DNA of 64,000 bases from Mya arenaria (taxonomy: Eukaryota; Mollusca; Bivalvia; Myida; Myidae). Positions within the stretch are counted from its first letter, which is position 1. Each line of letters begins with the position of its first letter. The position numbers and the translations under genes are program-made. The stretch is from NCBI RefSeq assembly GCF_026914265.1, contig NC_069123.1, positions 30,690,678 through 30,754,677 on the forward strand, in the 5' to 3' direction. The notes below the pieces were generated by a model. That model worked only from the letters and a program-made list of their open reading frames with translations. It ran no database searches and was not told the origin of the DNA. This document shows, one piece after another, positions 24,076 to 35,282 of the stretch.

Positions 24076-25302
24076 ATGATTAATATTACAATATTTTCAA
24101 ATTCATGGAAAGACAAAAATGAGATAATTATCATAAATAAGCAAGGTAATTTGTGTGACTCCAACATATACCATTATTTTTGTTCTTCTAAAATGATGGC
24201 AGTTTGTCATTGAATCAACAACATTTATCTCAACCTTCATCTAGCAAAGTTCGATCATGGGTTCCGAGAATATATTTATGCAACGGATATTTGAGGTATA
24301 TGAAGCAGTTAAGAATGGTTTGTCATTTCATGTTCTTTTCTACACCCTTAATTATTGTAATGTCATGCCACAATCAACGCCTCTTGATCCGCATTTGCGC
24401 AAAGGTACCAAGCAATGATAATGCTTAAAACAGTCTAATTATATTGAAAAAATGACAATTTCCGAATAAAATAATTGACATATTTAAAAAATACTGCCGT
24501 CACATTTTCGACAAAACATAATTACTTAAATTGGCAAATGCTTTTGAACAAGTAATAACATTAACCATAACGTAGTTTACTAATCAAGTGGACCTAGTAC
24601 AAGTTCTCATTTCTGACACATGCTTGGGCTCAAGGAACTCTTCCACGGTACCTTCGTCGGTGAAAAAATAAAAGGCGTTTTTTTCCATTATTTTATTTGT
24701 TTCCATATAAAAAAATATGGTAAATACTACATGTATATATATCTTCAATTGCGGTAATAAGTTTAAACATTCAGAGTAATACTTGAACAATTATGACATG
24801 AACCAACTGCATTAAAAATAACGAAATGTTGGCAAAACAATAAATTGCACATAGCCGATACCACAGGAACACATTGAACTTCAACAAAGTATAATATTGC
24901 AATACTATGAACTGACTGGAATATTTTACTAAATGTGTAACGAATACTTTAAATGTGGTAAATGTGGTAGGTGGGAAATCATTATTTTTTCAAAACGAAA
25001 TTCCTTATGAATCGCCGTAAATGTCTTGACATCGATTAACTCAGGACGACTTCGTAAGCGTTCAATATACCATTCTGAGTTGTCTCCTCTCGTATTTCCG
25101 TCGTTTCTGAAGTTTCTAAACTTTCGGGCCTCAACAGGTAAACAGGTATAATGGCAACCCGAGTTGCCATAAAACCGTTTTAAGAGAGGTATAAGGTATG
25201 GTCTAATACTTAGAACGGCCGAAAGAGAAACACTATTTAGTCATAATTAGGTCTAAATTAAGATATATATATAAGGCGGTAAACTAGCCTAACATAGCTG
25301 AT
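24076..25302. other. 3' flank of the alpha-kinase gene
   Basis: No separate gene recognised. 24600-24800 matches 19740-19880 and 34850-34990 (GAACTCTTCC...GGTGAAAAAAT, GAACAATTATGACATGAA/GAACAGTTATGATGTGAA), so it marks the same point in three copies of the duplicated unit. 25020-25170 matches 20070-20240. Confidence 0.55.
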
Positions 25303-27352
25303 TTAACGGTCTGGGCACACTTCTGAGTAACTTGGCGGTCTTTTTTTATCTAAGCTCGTCGGTTTTATGAAATCTTGGCAAAGGTACGTACACACCTGGT
25401 TTTCGAAGAACGTGGCGATACCTTTAGCACCCTTGTCGGATTCACCAAATGTTTCCCTGTTCGAGTGGAGAACTGGGTTTGTAAACACAAACTTTCCTTT
25501 TTCAATAACACCTTGGAGGTTGCATATCACATACTGCCCGCCACTTTCTGTATATGAATAATGGCAAAATGCGGCAGGCAGTGCTGAAAGTTCGTGTTTT
25601 GCATGTCCGTCTTTTGTAATGAATGTCATAAAGTCGTCTTTCAGTCGACGTTCTATGACTAAAGCTTCATCCTCTGAGAATTTCTTCCTGAAATTCCAGA
25701 AGAAACGAGCAATTATCAGGAAGTCAGATTGAGTGTCCATGATCGCCATTTCTGGTGCAAGAAATTCCACCTGCAATTAGAAAACAAACAAACTTTTGTT
25801 TGACCGTTAGACAAGTTTTAAAGACCTTTTTATCTGTTCGTTCAATCCTTAAGTCTAAAATGGCTCTTTAAGTCATACTTGTATGTGGCTTTAAAATATG
25901 TAATGGGTGTTTTATGCACACACACCTACACAAAATTTAGTTCGTATAAACTTTACCAAAGGCACGTTGAGAAAAAAATGCTATAGCCTGACGTACAATT
26001 TTCATTATACCAAATTTAAAGCCAATCTTAACACAAAAGCTTTTATTTACCTTCGGTTCAACCTGAATGATGTTAAGGTAGGTGTTAAAAGCATCAGCGA
26101 CCTGTCGTGCCAGTTGACCCAGAGTCTTGTAGAGTCCCCAGTCCCCCGTCCCGCCATGGGTGTGTCTATAAACCTTCACAATCACATTCTCCGGCGACTC
26201 GAGCGATCCCCGTCTCAATGCCACACCCTAAAATGTTTGGGAATGGAATTAATGGTATAAAGTATGAAAACAAAGGCTTTACACATAAGGTAGTGCCTCG
26301 TATCCGTGCTGAGGCCTTATACGTGACCGAGATTAAAATGGTAACATAGTTTGGGAATGGAATTAATGGTATAAAGTATGAAAACAAAGGCTTTACACAT
26401 AAGGTAGTGCCTCGTATCCGTGCTGAGGCCTTATACGTGACCGAGATTAAAATGGTAACATAAACATTCCTTTTTATTCCATTGCCTGACTTTTTATGTC
26501 ATTTGTTTGATGAATATTGGCCAATACGTTATTTCTTTTCAAGTTTCCATAATATTTCCATTCATGTCATTTTATCACGCTTTTGAGAAAAATATAATGA
26601 CGGATTTCACGAAATTGATTAAAGGGACTACACTCCATTTGATGAAATAACGAGAATTGTCGAAAACTGACATAAACTTGGTATCGATGTGTACAATGCA
26701 TTGAAACTTACTAACTAAAGTACCACATAGTTTCCAATTAATTTATTTTTCGCAGTTGTTTCGTATTATTGCATTAAAAAGATTACTAGGTTTGTCTACC
26801 TAGTAGAATTCATTCCTTATGCGTAATTGGCTAGTCGATGTTATCACGTGATATCACCAAGTTAGGTATATATATTAGGTTATATCAGGTTAGATATTCC
26901 ATCTGTTTAGGGTAAGCCTTCTTAGCACAGTGGATACAACACTGGAACAAACTTTCTTTATCGCAAATCTCGTGTATAGTCTCTTTAAAACAGTTAAGAT
27001 GATTAACTACAGTACTGAGACTTATTGATTCTAAAATTAAGGATTATATAGTAAGTTGAACCTATTTCAATTAAGGAAATCTATGAATAAAACCAGCACA
27101 CAACTATGTCCCTCACACGGAAAACATTTCTCTGTGACTTTCTTTTGTTATTCCGTTTTAACTAAACATGTGATATTTGTTTCTTATTCCTAAGGTCGCG
27201 CATCCACAGTTCAATACAATTCCTGTATGTGATATATTCCAAATACAAACCTTAAACACCATGTATTTGCGTCCTTTATGTTTTGGTTTGCAACTGAAAT
27301 AACAAAAACGTCCGTCCTCTGAAACCCAAGTTCTGTTTTGCGCTTGAATCAT
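25303..27352 (-). CDS. Alpha-kinase-domain protein, probable pseudokinase, three exons
   Basis: A stand-alone atypical (alpha) kinase domain of the MHCK/eEF2K/TRPM7 type. Exons: 27352-27251, 26227-26051 and 25770-25303, all GT-AG and phase 0, about 248 aa. The nucleotide-binding Lys is plausibly in ENVIVKVYRH (exon 2). Exon 3 has FCHYSYTESGGQYVI, then NLQG where active members have DLQG, and FTNP where they have TDP. Both changes replace Asp residues that in this family act in catalysis or metal binding. The zinc site keeps the first His and both Cys (VCTYLC), but the His before the first Cys is Gln. These changes predict weak or absent kinase activity with the fold retained. The start codon is the first ATG of exon 1; a further upstream exon is possible. 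A decayed copy lies at 20.0-21.2 kb. Confidence 0.8.
26236..26463. repeat. Exact 114-bp tandem duplication in alpha-kinase intron 1
   Basis: 26236-26349 and 26350-26463 read as the same sequence twice, starting TTTGGGAATGGAATTAATGG. The first copy begins 9 bp from the exon 2 edge (26227), so it overlaps the 3' splice signal region. No differences were seen, so it is very recent or an assembly duplication. Confidence 0.85.
26623..26984. mobile_element. TTAA-flanked MITE in alpha-kinase intron 1
   Basis: Begins TTAA-AGGGACTACACTCC and ends (reverse-complemented) TTAA-AGAGACTATACACG. 362 bp, no coding capacity, and terminal words related to the MITE at 10869-11513. Same piggyBac/Kolobok-like TTAA signature. 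Confidence 0.7.
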
Positions 27353-28642
27353 TGTAGTTTCTTATACGATATAAATTGTGAATGAGACTTGTTTACCGTT
27401 TTGTTTTCTTTTAAATACCCTGATGTTAATTATTCTTAGAGCTGTAGTAACCCGGTTGTGATAACTGGGAAACCCGCTTTCAATTCAAGACATGACTCAG
27501 GTCGGATAGCTTGTCAATGACATGGCCTTAAAGAAAAAGAATTCTGGGATTTTCTAATTGTAACAATAACACTTCTTATACGATGAGCGCTTATCTTACC
27601 ACACGAGTATTTTATGATTAATAATAGAATTACCAAATTAAATATGTATACATATAAGCCCTTGCATTATTTTCAATAAAACAAGTTTTAAGCCAATGTA
27701 TTTCCACTTTTGCATGGCAACGCTCTCAAAAAAGTCAGATAGCGTAGGGATAAAGTTATGGCTTTGTGTTTTGTTTTTAAGTCAAAACAGCAAAGTAAGT
27801 CGTTTATGCTACCATGACATATCAATATATTTAGTATTCAATAATTAATATTTTTTTGTTTTTAATTGTAATCAACACAAATAGATTTCATTGTTAACAA
27901 CAACTTAAAGTAGGATTTTTATTGTTAAGAGTTAAAAACTCAAGTGTCGAGGGGTTTTGGCCAGGGAGGGCCGGGCTGCCATAAACACAGTTTCCTGCAT
28001 ACTTTGATCAGATTTACCTTTTACTTACGTTCTTTTCTTTATTCAGGATTGTTTTGATAAGAGTGAGTTTTGTGCACGTAACCTGTTTTCAACCCCCAGT
28101 AAATTCACATTTTACTGACCGTTCCAAGGCGGTACCTACCAATCCTTGATAAAACATACCTAGTTTTTTAATATAGTATATGCACTGTGCCGTTTGTGGA
28201 GTTTTGTGCTGTTGTTCAATTTTTCTTGTTTGTGTTTTTTATGTGTTTTTGTGTTCTATGTAGTTGGAGTTTACCCTGTGCCATTAAACGGGGTTTATGT
28301 TTAAACTGTTGGCTACTGAGCTTGTTTCTGTAGTTTTTCACATAAGTAGTGTACGTAAGCGTTTATCTTGATGACTTATTTTGCGTTTCTATGACGAAAT
28401 ATGCTCTCAGTTGAATAACCGTGTGTATAACATGAGTAAAGGAAAAACCAGTTAAAAGCAAAAAAGGCCTACCTGTGTAACCTGTTCTAGTGATGAGCCA
28501 AATATCACAAAGCAATGCCCTTTCCCGCGCTTAATGCATTGCAGAAATGTAGTACCTGTCATAATTTACACATGTACACCCGATCATATTTATTATGTTT
28601 ATAAGTAGAATTCATACTAAGATGATATCCAATAAGAATAAA
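27353..28642. other. Noncoding stretch with dispersed repeat fragments
   Basis: Upstream of the alpha-kinase gene. 27480-27530 (CAGGTCGGATAGCTTGTCAATGACATGG-like) matches 11598-11630. 28175-28310 (GTGGAGTTTTG, TGTGCCATTAAACGGG) is related, inverted, to 37690-37800 in TNF copy 2 intron 4. No gene recognised. Confidence 0.45.
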
Positions 28643-29928
28643 ACAAGAGGGCCCTGAAGGCCCTGTATCGCTCACCTGATCCAATTCAAGTGTGAAATAA
28701 GTGTTTTCAGGGCGAGGGCAATTGTGACAGGGGGAGGGAATAAGTATTTTTCAGGGCGATGGAAAGTGCAACGAGAGGGGACTTAATTAAAACAACTTTA
28801 GAACTAATTTTCAATGCTACATGTTAAATATTATAGTTGAGGGTATTACAGTTTTAGTGAATTTGAAATGTCAGTCTGGCTGGCTCCTACCTTAGAAAGG
28901 ATGCGTACTTGTCTTTGTTTGTATATGGTCATAAATGTGGCCTCTAGAGTGTTAACATGCTTTTCCTTTTATTTGACCTGGTGACCTACATTTTGACCCA
29001 GATTCGAACTTGGCCTAGAGCTAATCAATATAAACATTCTGACTAAGATTCATGAATATACAGTCATAAATGTGACCTATAGAGTGCTAACAAGCTTTTC
29101 CTATGATTTGACCTAATGACCTAGTTTTTGACCACACATGAACTGGATTCAAACTTGACTTAGAGATTATTAATATAAACATTCTGACCAAATTTCATGA
29201 AGAAACATTTATAAATGTGACCTCTAGACTGTTTACAAGCTTTTCCTTAAATTTGACCTGGTGACCTAGTTTTTGACCGCGCATGACCAAGATTCGAACT
29301 TTTCCCAGAGCAAATTAATATATACATTCTGAATAAGTTTCATGAGCATACAGTCATAAATGTGACATCTAGAGTGATATTAAGCTTTTCCTATGATTGA
29401 CCTGGTGACCTAGTTTTTGACTGCACATGACCTAGATTTAAATTTGACTTAAAGATTATTAATATAAACATTCTGACTAACTTTCATGAAGATACAGTCA
29501 TAAATGTGACCTTCAGAGTGCTAACAAGCTTTTCCTTCAATTTGACCTGGTGACCTAGTTTTTGACCGCACATGACCCAGATTCGAACTTGACCTAGAGA
29601 TTATTACTGTTAACATTCTGACCAAGTTTCCTGAAGACACAGTCATAAATGTGACCTCTATATAGTGTTAACAAGCTTTTCCTTTAATTTTACCTGGTGA
29701 CTTAGTTTTTAAACCCAGATGACCTAATATCGAACACTTCCAAGATTTTATTGAGGGTAACATTCTGACAAAGTTTCATTAAGATTGTGCCCAAATTGTG
29801 ACCTCTAGAATGTTAATAGTCAAATTGTTGACGACGGACGACAGGCGACGACGGGCGACTACGACGAACGAAGGACACAGTGCGATCACAATAGCTCACC
29901 TTGAGCACTTCGTGCTCAGTTGAGCTAA
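28643..29928. mobile_element. Dispersed element with about 145-bp tandem core and terminal hairpin (element H1)
   Basis: Starts near AACAAGAGGGCCCTGAAGG and CGCTCACCTGATC. The core holds about six degenerate 145-bp units marked by TTGACCTGGTGACCTAGTTTTTGACC-like sequence. Then comes a GACGACGGGCGAC simple region and a 3' hairpin (GAGCAC-TTC-GTGCTC, 29903-29917) nested in AGCTCA/TGAGCT arms. This plan recalls non-autonomous Helentron-like or bivalve pearl-type repeats; assignment is by structure only. No coding capacity. Confidence 0.7.
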
Positions 29929-30289
29929 ACACAAAACAAAAAAACTATACTTTTAAGGAAATTTGCTTTCTCTTAAACTTTGACGTCATATCCGGCACGA
30001 TGACGTTCTAATTTGTTATATGATCATGACGTAATTCCCAGTTTCAATTGGAAAATGTAATGATGTTTTCAATAAAATCTTCATCATAAATACAAAGTGA
30101 AAAATAAACGCATAACTTGCTAGAATATAAGCAATTAGCAAATGTTTTGCCAATTAATTTGTTAACAAATATGTGGAGTGATATATTTTCTAACAATAGA
30201 AATAGAGCAATGTCATATTACACATGTGTACTACAGAAAATGCGTGATGGCTATATTCAACCGAAACAAGGTATACCAAGTGATAAAAA
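29929..30289. other. Intergenic, no gene recognised
   Basis: AT-rich sequence between element H1 and the TTCGTAA-word cluster. Short open frames here have no recognisable motif. Confidence 0.4.
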
Positions 30290-30420
30290 AAATTCGTAAT
30301 TTCGATATAATTTTTCCTTTCCGAATGATATTTCGTAATTTCGTAAAACATTTCGTAATAACAAATATTAAATCGCATTTTCGAAATAATTTTCGTAAAT
30401 ACGTAACATAATTCCGCAAT
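30290..30420. repeat. Cluster of TTTCGTAA-type words
   Basis: In about 130 bp the words TTCGTAA, TTTCGTAA, TTTCGAAA and AATACGTAA recur about nine times with irregular spacing. Open frames on both strands through it (around 30178-30450) are probably by-products. It could be one subterminal end of a word-array transposon, but no partner was found. Confidence 0.5.
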
Positions 30421-30459
30421 AACAAAACAAAAATAAGTGTCGGATGTCACTTTACGGGC

Positions 30460-30800
30460 ACCGTAGAATAATTTATTTTTATAAATTTGGATATTTGGTC
30501 TTTCTAATAATAAGAATCATATGCTATCAAAATGGAGTGCTAAACTTTCAGAGGCATTTAATTAAAAGCTACCACAATCCTATTTCAGGTAATACATTGG
30601 CCGATACCAATTTTAAACATACACATACTTGTTCGTATTTCTGTTTTTTTAGAATAAAAACAAAATGAAATCGTACTATACAGATTAAATGTATTCTGAC
30701 AGTATGCTATTTTTAAATGACTGCTTCTTAATATCATTGAGTATACATGTAGGAGTGGTTTTAAAAACAAATATTGATAGCATACGTTAGGAAAATTAGT
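30460..30800. repeat. Dispersed repeat copy, partner of 55.76-56.00 kb
   Basis: Shares CATATGCTATCAAAATGGAGTGCTAAA/CATATGCTATCAACATGGATTGCTAAA-like sequence, then AAAGCTACCACAATCCTATTTCAG/AGAAACTATCACACTCTTATTTCAG-like blocks, with the copy at 55.76-56.00 kb in the same orientation. Type unknown. Confidence 0.55.
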
Positions 30801-31974
30801 TTTATCATTATGACCTATTGTACTTAACATGTAATAGCTAACTTGCGCGTTTTATCAGTAGTGATTTTTGTTCTTCTGTCCGTTCCGTAACAAGTGTTAT
30901 CTTACACCATAAAGATGTGGTAAGTACTTTAGTTCGGTGCGCATTGCCGTAGCTAAACTTAAGACCTACAACTTCTCTGAGGATTTACCCAGCTGAAATG
31001 TACGAAAAATCCAATAAATTCTGAAAGTTAACGTATTTCCCTTTTTACCATTGTGATACACATGAAGAGATAAACAATTGCATTGTAATAATAATGAGAC
31101 AAAATGTACAAAAACAAATAAACTATTGTGAAACACGAAAACAAAACTGATAAAAATCAAACGTACGTTGAAAAGAAATACCATCTAATTATGTATTTTT
31201 CACTTGTGGGTTTAGGGGTTTAGATGGGTGTTGGCGCACGGTATATTTGACTCTTTCGGGGTAGACCGAACCCCCACATGAGGTTTGAAATTCATTCTGA
31301 TTTTCGATCCATCCCAGCAACAAATATTAAATCCGCCCATGCATCATTATCAAGAATGCGTACCGACTTCCTTCTTACAAAAAGTTTTAAAATACTTGAC
31401 TAATTAAATTTTGATTTTGCTTATCAAATAAAATATAGTACCATGAATGAAGTCCTTTGTAAGCCATGCTATGAGGTTTTTAGCTCGAGTTTAATGCAAA
31501 CATAGATTTCTGGCTTGATCACGTTTCTTTGTTTTTGAGAAATTCCCATTGTTTTCAATTTGTACCACAGGTATAAATAATCATTAACAATGTCAAATTA
31601 GGTATAATCATAATGTATTTGATATTTCTTATTGCCAATTTTATTTTTGTTTTTTTACGTTACAACCTTTTTTTTACAGCATTTACAATTAAGTTCCACA
31701 ATGAACAATAAGCAAACACAGCGTTCTGTTACTCAACCTGACTTTTTAGCTAAGATAACTGTATCATAAACGTAAAATTTAATAATATATTTGATCTTAA
31801 ATGTACTTCAATGCCTTCTCTGCATAAAGGATCAAAGGTTATTCAAAAACAAAAAAGAATAAAACGGGTGTCAATTTCTCCCCTTGACTTACCCCCGCAG
31901 ACATGTGTAATAGTGGTGTTCACCCAGGTACATTAAATCCGTTGACGTCAAAAACAATATCTACGTCTGTTGTT
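30801..31974. other. Intergenic, no gene recognised
   Basis: AT-rich stretch with short motif-free open frames only. A GT-rich segment near 31200-31290 shows no clear family. Confidence 0.4.
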
Positions 31975-32137
31975 ATCCCGAAGTGTTTGTATGGCTGCGA
32001 GTTGTGATCAAATATTACACACTCTGAGCTACTCAAGTTGGAAAGAGCGCACAGGTTTTGTGTGAAGTATATGCAGTCTCTACCTAGAAGCAGCAGTACA
32101 GACAGGTCACTTTGTGCAATAGGGATGGCTCCCATTG

Positions 32138-32193
<56 letters not shown>

Positions 32194-32280
32194 TATCAGG
32201 TATCACACTTACTTTGTATTTCAAGTGTAATGTTCTTTGCTCCTCATTTATAGGAGGAAAATAAAATATCTATCTATCTT
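31975..32280 (+). mobile_element. Non-LTR retrotransposon 3' fragment interrupted by a GT/GC-rich microsatellite
   Basis: The plus frame reads IPKCLYGCEL, an in-frame TGA where relatives have Trp, then LERAHRFCVKYMQSLP and LCAIGMAPI. This is the conserved segment after the reverse transcriptase in many molluscan LINE ORF2 proteins. A (TG)n then (TGCG)n run at 32136-32193 breaks the frame. The 3' end (CTCCTCATTTATAGGAGGAAAATAAAAT then CTAT repeats) resembles that of the copy at 22.78-23.29 kb. Dead fragment. Confidence 0.7.
32136..32193. repeat. (TG)n/(TGCG)n microsatellite
   Basis: Alternating purine-pyrimidine tract of about 58 bp inside the LINE fragment; potentially Z-DNA forming. Confidence 0.85.
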
Positions 32281-32759
32281 AACAGAGTCAAACGACTTCT
32301 TGTAATCGATAAAAACAGTGAAGTCTTCTATTTAAGACAAAAGTAAACAATTCACTAAAAGCAGCTTAAAATGGTAATGCCACGAAAGTTATCTGGATCA
32401 TTCATATTGTCTCTTTTTTTAAATTACGTTAAATTATACTTTTTCTCCACAGTTCAGGGCATATTCCAGAATCAAAAATGATTTAAACAGCTGTCAAATC
32501 AAATCTATAAATTCATTATCATTACAATATTTCAAATATTCATTCATAGTATTATCGAATACGACTGTGCTTCAAACGAAGTCACGCGAGATTGTCTGTG
32601 ATTGCTGGTTCTTTCCTGGGACACCAGAGGTGGTCATTTTATACGGACAGTCGATCTCTTCATCTTCAATTTATTGCACGGTTAAAAATACACCACAACC
32701 ACATAACATTCATTCGTTATGAATGCAAACAAATAATAATAGCGTCAAGAGTAAAACAT

Positions 32760-33270
32760 CATTATAAATGGATACGTCAGTGTCCACATACTGAAACATC
32801 AAGCCTTGGAGCTGTCAAAAATAAAACAGCGAGGGGTTAATCGTAATAAATGAGTGGGTCAATGTCTATCAAAATGAAAAGTCCAAACTTGGAGCTGTCT
32901 AAATAATACAGGAGTAAAAATAGAAAAATACATGAGTCGGTCAGTGTAAAACACAATGAAAAATCCAACAGTGGAACTGTCTTAATAATACAGGAGTAAA
33001 AGTAGTAATACATGAGTGGGTAAGTGTCAAACACAATGCAAAATTCAACAGTCGGGCTGTCTAAATAATACCGGAGTAAAAGTAGTAATAAATGAGTGGG
33101 TCAGTGGCAAACACAATGAAACGTCACACACTCGAGCTCCCTAAATGATACAGAGAACAGTAAAAATAATAAATGGATGTGAATACAATTGTTTATCAAA
33201 CCGTGGAGCTTCTTCGAACAGACAAGATATAATCCGTGCCGTTCTGTAAAACCTATGTTGTAATGGACTA
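32760..33270. repeat. Tandem repeat downstream of the TNF fragment
   Basis: Five or so units of about 75-90 bp with AATAATACAGGAGTAAAAGTAG, AATGAGTGGGTCAGTG and AACACAATGAAA blocks. The last unit leads into GACAAGATATAATCCGTG and TGTAATGGAC, matching 12205-12255 downstream of TNF copy 1. Confidence 0.65.
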
Positions 33271-33290
33271 GTTGAACCAAGAACTCACAT

Positions 33291-33521
33291 TTAGACCATG
33301 TCGTATGTGTAGTATGCAGTGAAATGATCGTTGGGAATGTTGCGAACTAAATAGTTCGGGCTGACAGATACAGATATCCTATCATGCATATGGAGCTTGA
33401 AAACCGCGGATATAACACTTGTAAAAAAACAGTCGTCGGATTCTTTGATGGATCTTCTACGTTGCATAAGAACACTTGTTGTTCCAAATTTGTGGGACAG
33501 TAGATTAACGTGGTGACTAAA
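33291..33521 (-). pseudogene. Truncated TNF ligand fragment (C-terminal half of the TNF domain)
   Basis: Encodes the second half of the TNF homology domain: HVNLLSHKFGTTSVLM, then SIKESDD, FKLHMHDRISVSVS and a terminal FTAYYTYD before the stop at 33291. Compared with copies 1 and 2 it lacks the first strands of the domain and all upstream exons, and has lost one or two residues after ISVSVS. The similarity to the other copies stops abruptly near 33521. It has open reading but cannot form a TNF fold. It is closer to copy 2 in several residues. Confidence 0.85.
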
Positions 33522-33639
33522 TATAAAAATGTTCTTAAATGGATAGTTAAGGTATTGAGCGGTTACAAATGATTTACGGAAAGTCATTCGGACAGGAGGA
33601 TGGCATGACAAAAAATGCATCTGTTAACCCCCCTCAAAT

Positions 33640-34267
33640 TTTATGGTAGGGAATAATAAGTGTGGACTGACAAAAATTGTTATACAAATAAAATCCAAGT
33701 GTGTTTTTCCTTTGATTTAGCCCTGTCATTGTCAAACAGATTCATAGCTTTACTACGTAATAAATTATTATATTATTCGTTAAGATAGTTGTGACTTGCT
33801 GTTGTAGAACATCCATGCGTATAATAAGACTTGATATATGTAAATTTATTTTACATGTGTGTATTTAGACTGCGAACGAAAATATCGTTTTTTTTGTTTA
33901 GATGGCAAAGGTATAGTATATATTAAGGACACTCTTATATACATATGCGCATTTGACTAGGATTGGTTCTGTAAAATGTCAACGAAAAAAACACATGCCA
34001 GAGTTAAGACAAACATTATAAAGCAAATGATATTTATACAGACAGACTGGAACGTATGGTTGTAAGATTTCATTAAAAACTGCACATTTTATGATCATAA
34101 ATTTCTATAGTAAACTATTAGGGAAACAACTCGTGGTGCACATTAATGATACTGTCATAAGGTTTTAGAGTTTTATAGTTCCTAATACTTTCCTATTGAG
34201 CACGATGCCATGCTTTGTCATTTAAATTATCGGTGTTTCCAAAAGAAGAAATCGTTCTGTCATAGCA
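33640..34267. repeat. Duplicated noncoding segment
   Basis: 33640-33830 matches 22081-22260, and about 34055-34100 resembles 19020-19060. No gene recognised. It links the TNF fragment to minisatellite array 3 in the same order as in the first unit. Confidence 0.5.
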
Positions 34268-34605
34268 TTGCCGCCGCTCATAGCATCGTCATATACATCG
34301 CCAATGGCATCGCAAGGGGCATCGTTTACACATTTGATATTGGCATCGCACATGACATCGTGGACCACCAGAGGTATTATTGTAGGTTTAATCATTGGTA
34401 TCGCTCATGGCATCAACAACAGTTTAATCAATGGCATCAATCATGGCATCGTCGATATCGTTAAATCATTTGTGTCGCTCAAGGCATCGTCTACGGATTC
34501 GTCTTTGTTATCGCTCATGGAATCGGCGTCGGTTTCGTCACAGGCATCACTCATGGCATCGTCTACGGATTCGTCTTTTGCATCGCTCATGGCATAGTCG
34601 AAGTT
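34268..34605. repeat. 36-bp minisatellite (array 3)
   Basis: About nine degenerate 36-bp units of the CATCGCTCATGGCATCGTC type, with CTACGGATTCGTC and TCGGCGTCGGTTTCGTC variants. Open frames on the plus strand through it are repeat translation. Same family as the arrays at 18.56 and 19.14 kb. Confidence 0.8.
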
Positions 34606-34829
34606 TCGTCGTCATGATATTCCTTATCACAAATCGTTAAAGATGTTTATTTTAACATGTAACTTGTAATTGAGCACATGTCTTACACTTTCCGTAACTA
34701 ATGCGTCGCTCTAGCCCCATTAACATAAATAGTAAATACTTATAATAATAATCGAGTTATAACATTAACCATAATGCAATATACTTATCAAAAGGACCAA
34801 GTAGTACATGTACTACTTTGAATTATGCT

Positions 34830-35010
34830 TCAAGACATATGGTCGAGTTCATGGAACACTGCTCATGGTAGACATGACGGTGAAAAAATTAAACGACGTA
34901 TTTCTCATTAGATTTTTTAATTCATTTCCAAATAAATCAAATGCATTCATCAGTATTAATATTCACATTTATACATGAACAGTTATGATATGAAGTTACA
35001 ATATACGTTG
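34830..35010 (-). pseudogene. Remnant of an alpha-kinase 3' flank (third copy)
   Basis: GGTCGAGTTCATGGAACACTGCTC..., GGTGAAAAAATTAAA and GAACAGTTATGATATGAA match 19740-19880 and 24610-24800. No kinase exon follows: a tandem-repeat element begins at about 35.28 kb and then TNF copy 2, so the kinase part of this unit is lost. Confidence 0.6.
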
Positions 35011-35282
35011 TCAACAACAAAATGGTGACCGTTTAAAGCAATTTATACAGGAAAAGTGGCCAAAGTCGATACAAAAACAACACATCAAACTTCAATAAGA
35101 TATAAGTATTACAGGTTTAACTATGAACTAGCTGAGCATCAAAACGTCTTACGAATACTTCTATTGAAATGTGTCACCTGTGATGTTTTTTTCAAGTACA
35201 TTAATCCAACAGCACATACATTTTAAGGAGTTTTGATTTTGCACATTCTGAAAATTGAATCTTGACAACAATAATGGCTAAA

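Noticed and set aside
31920..32135. Minus-strand open frame resembling a retroelement protease (LLLLGRD)
   Set aside because: The plus strand of the same bases encodes a clear LINE segment (LERAHRFCVKYMQ), so the minus frame is a shadow.
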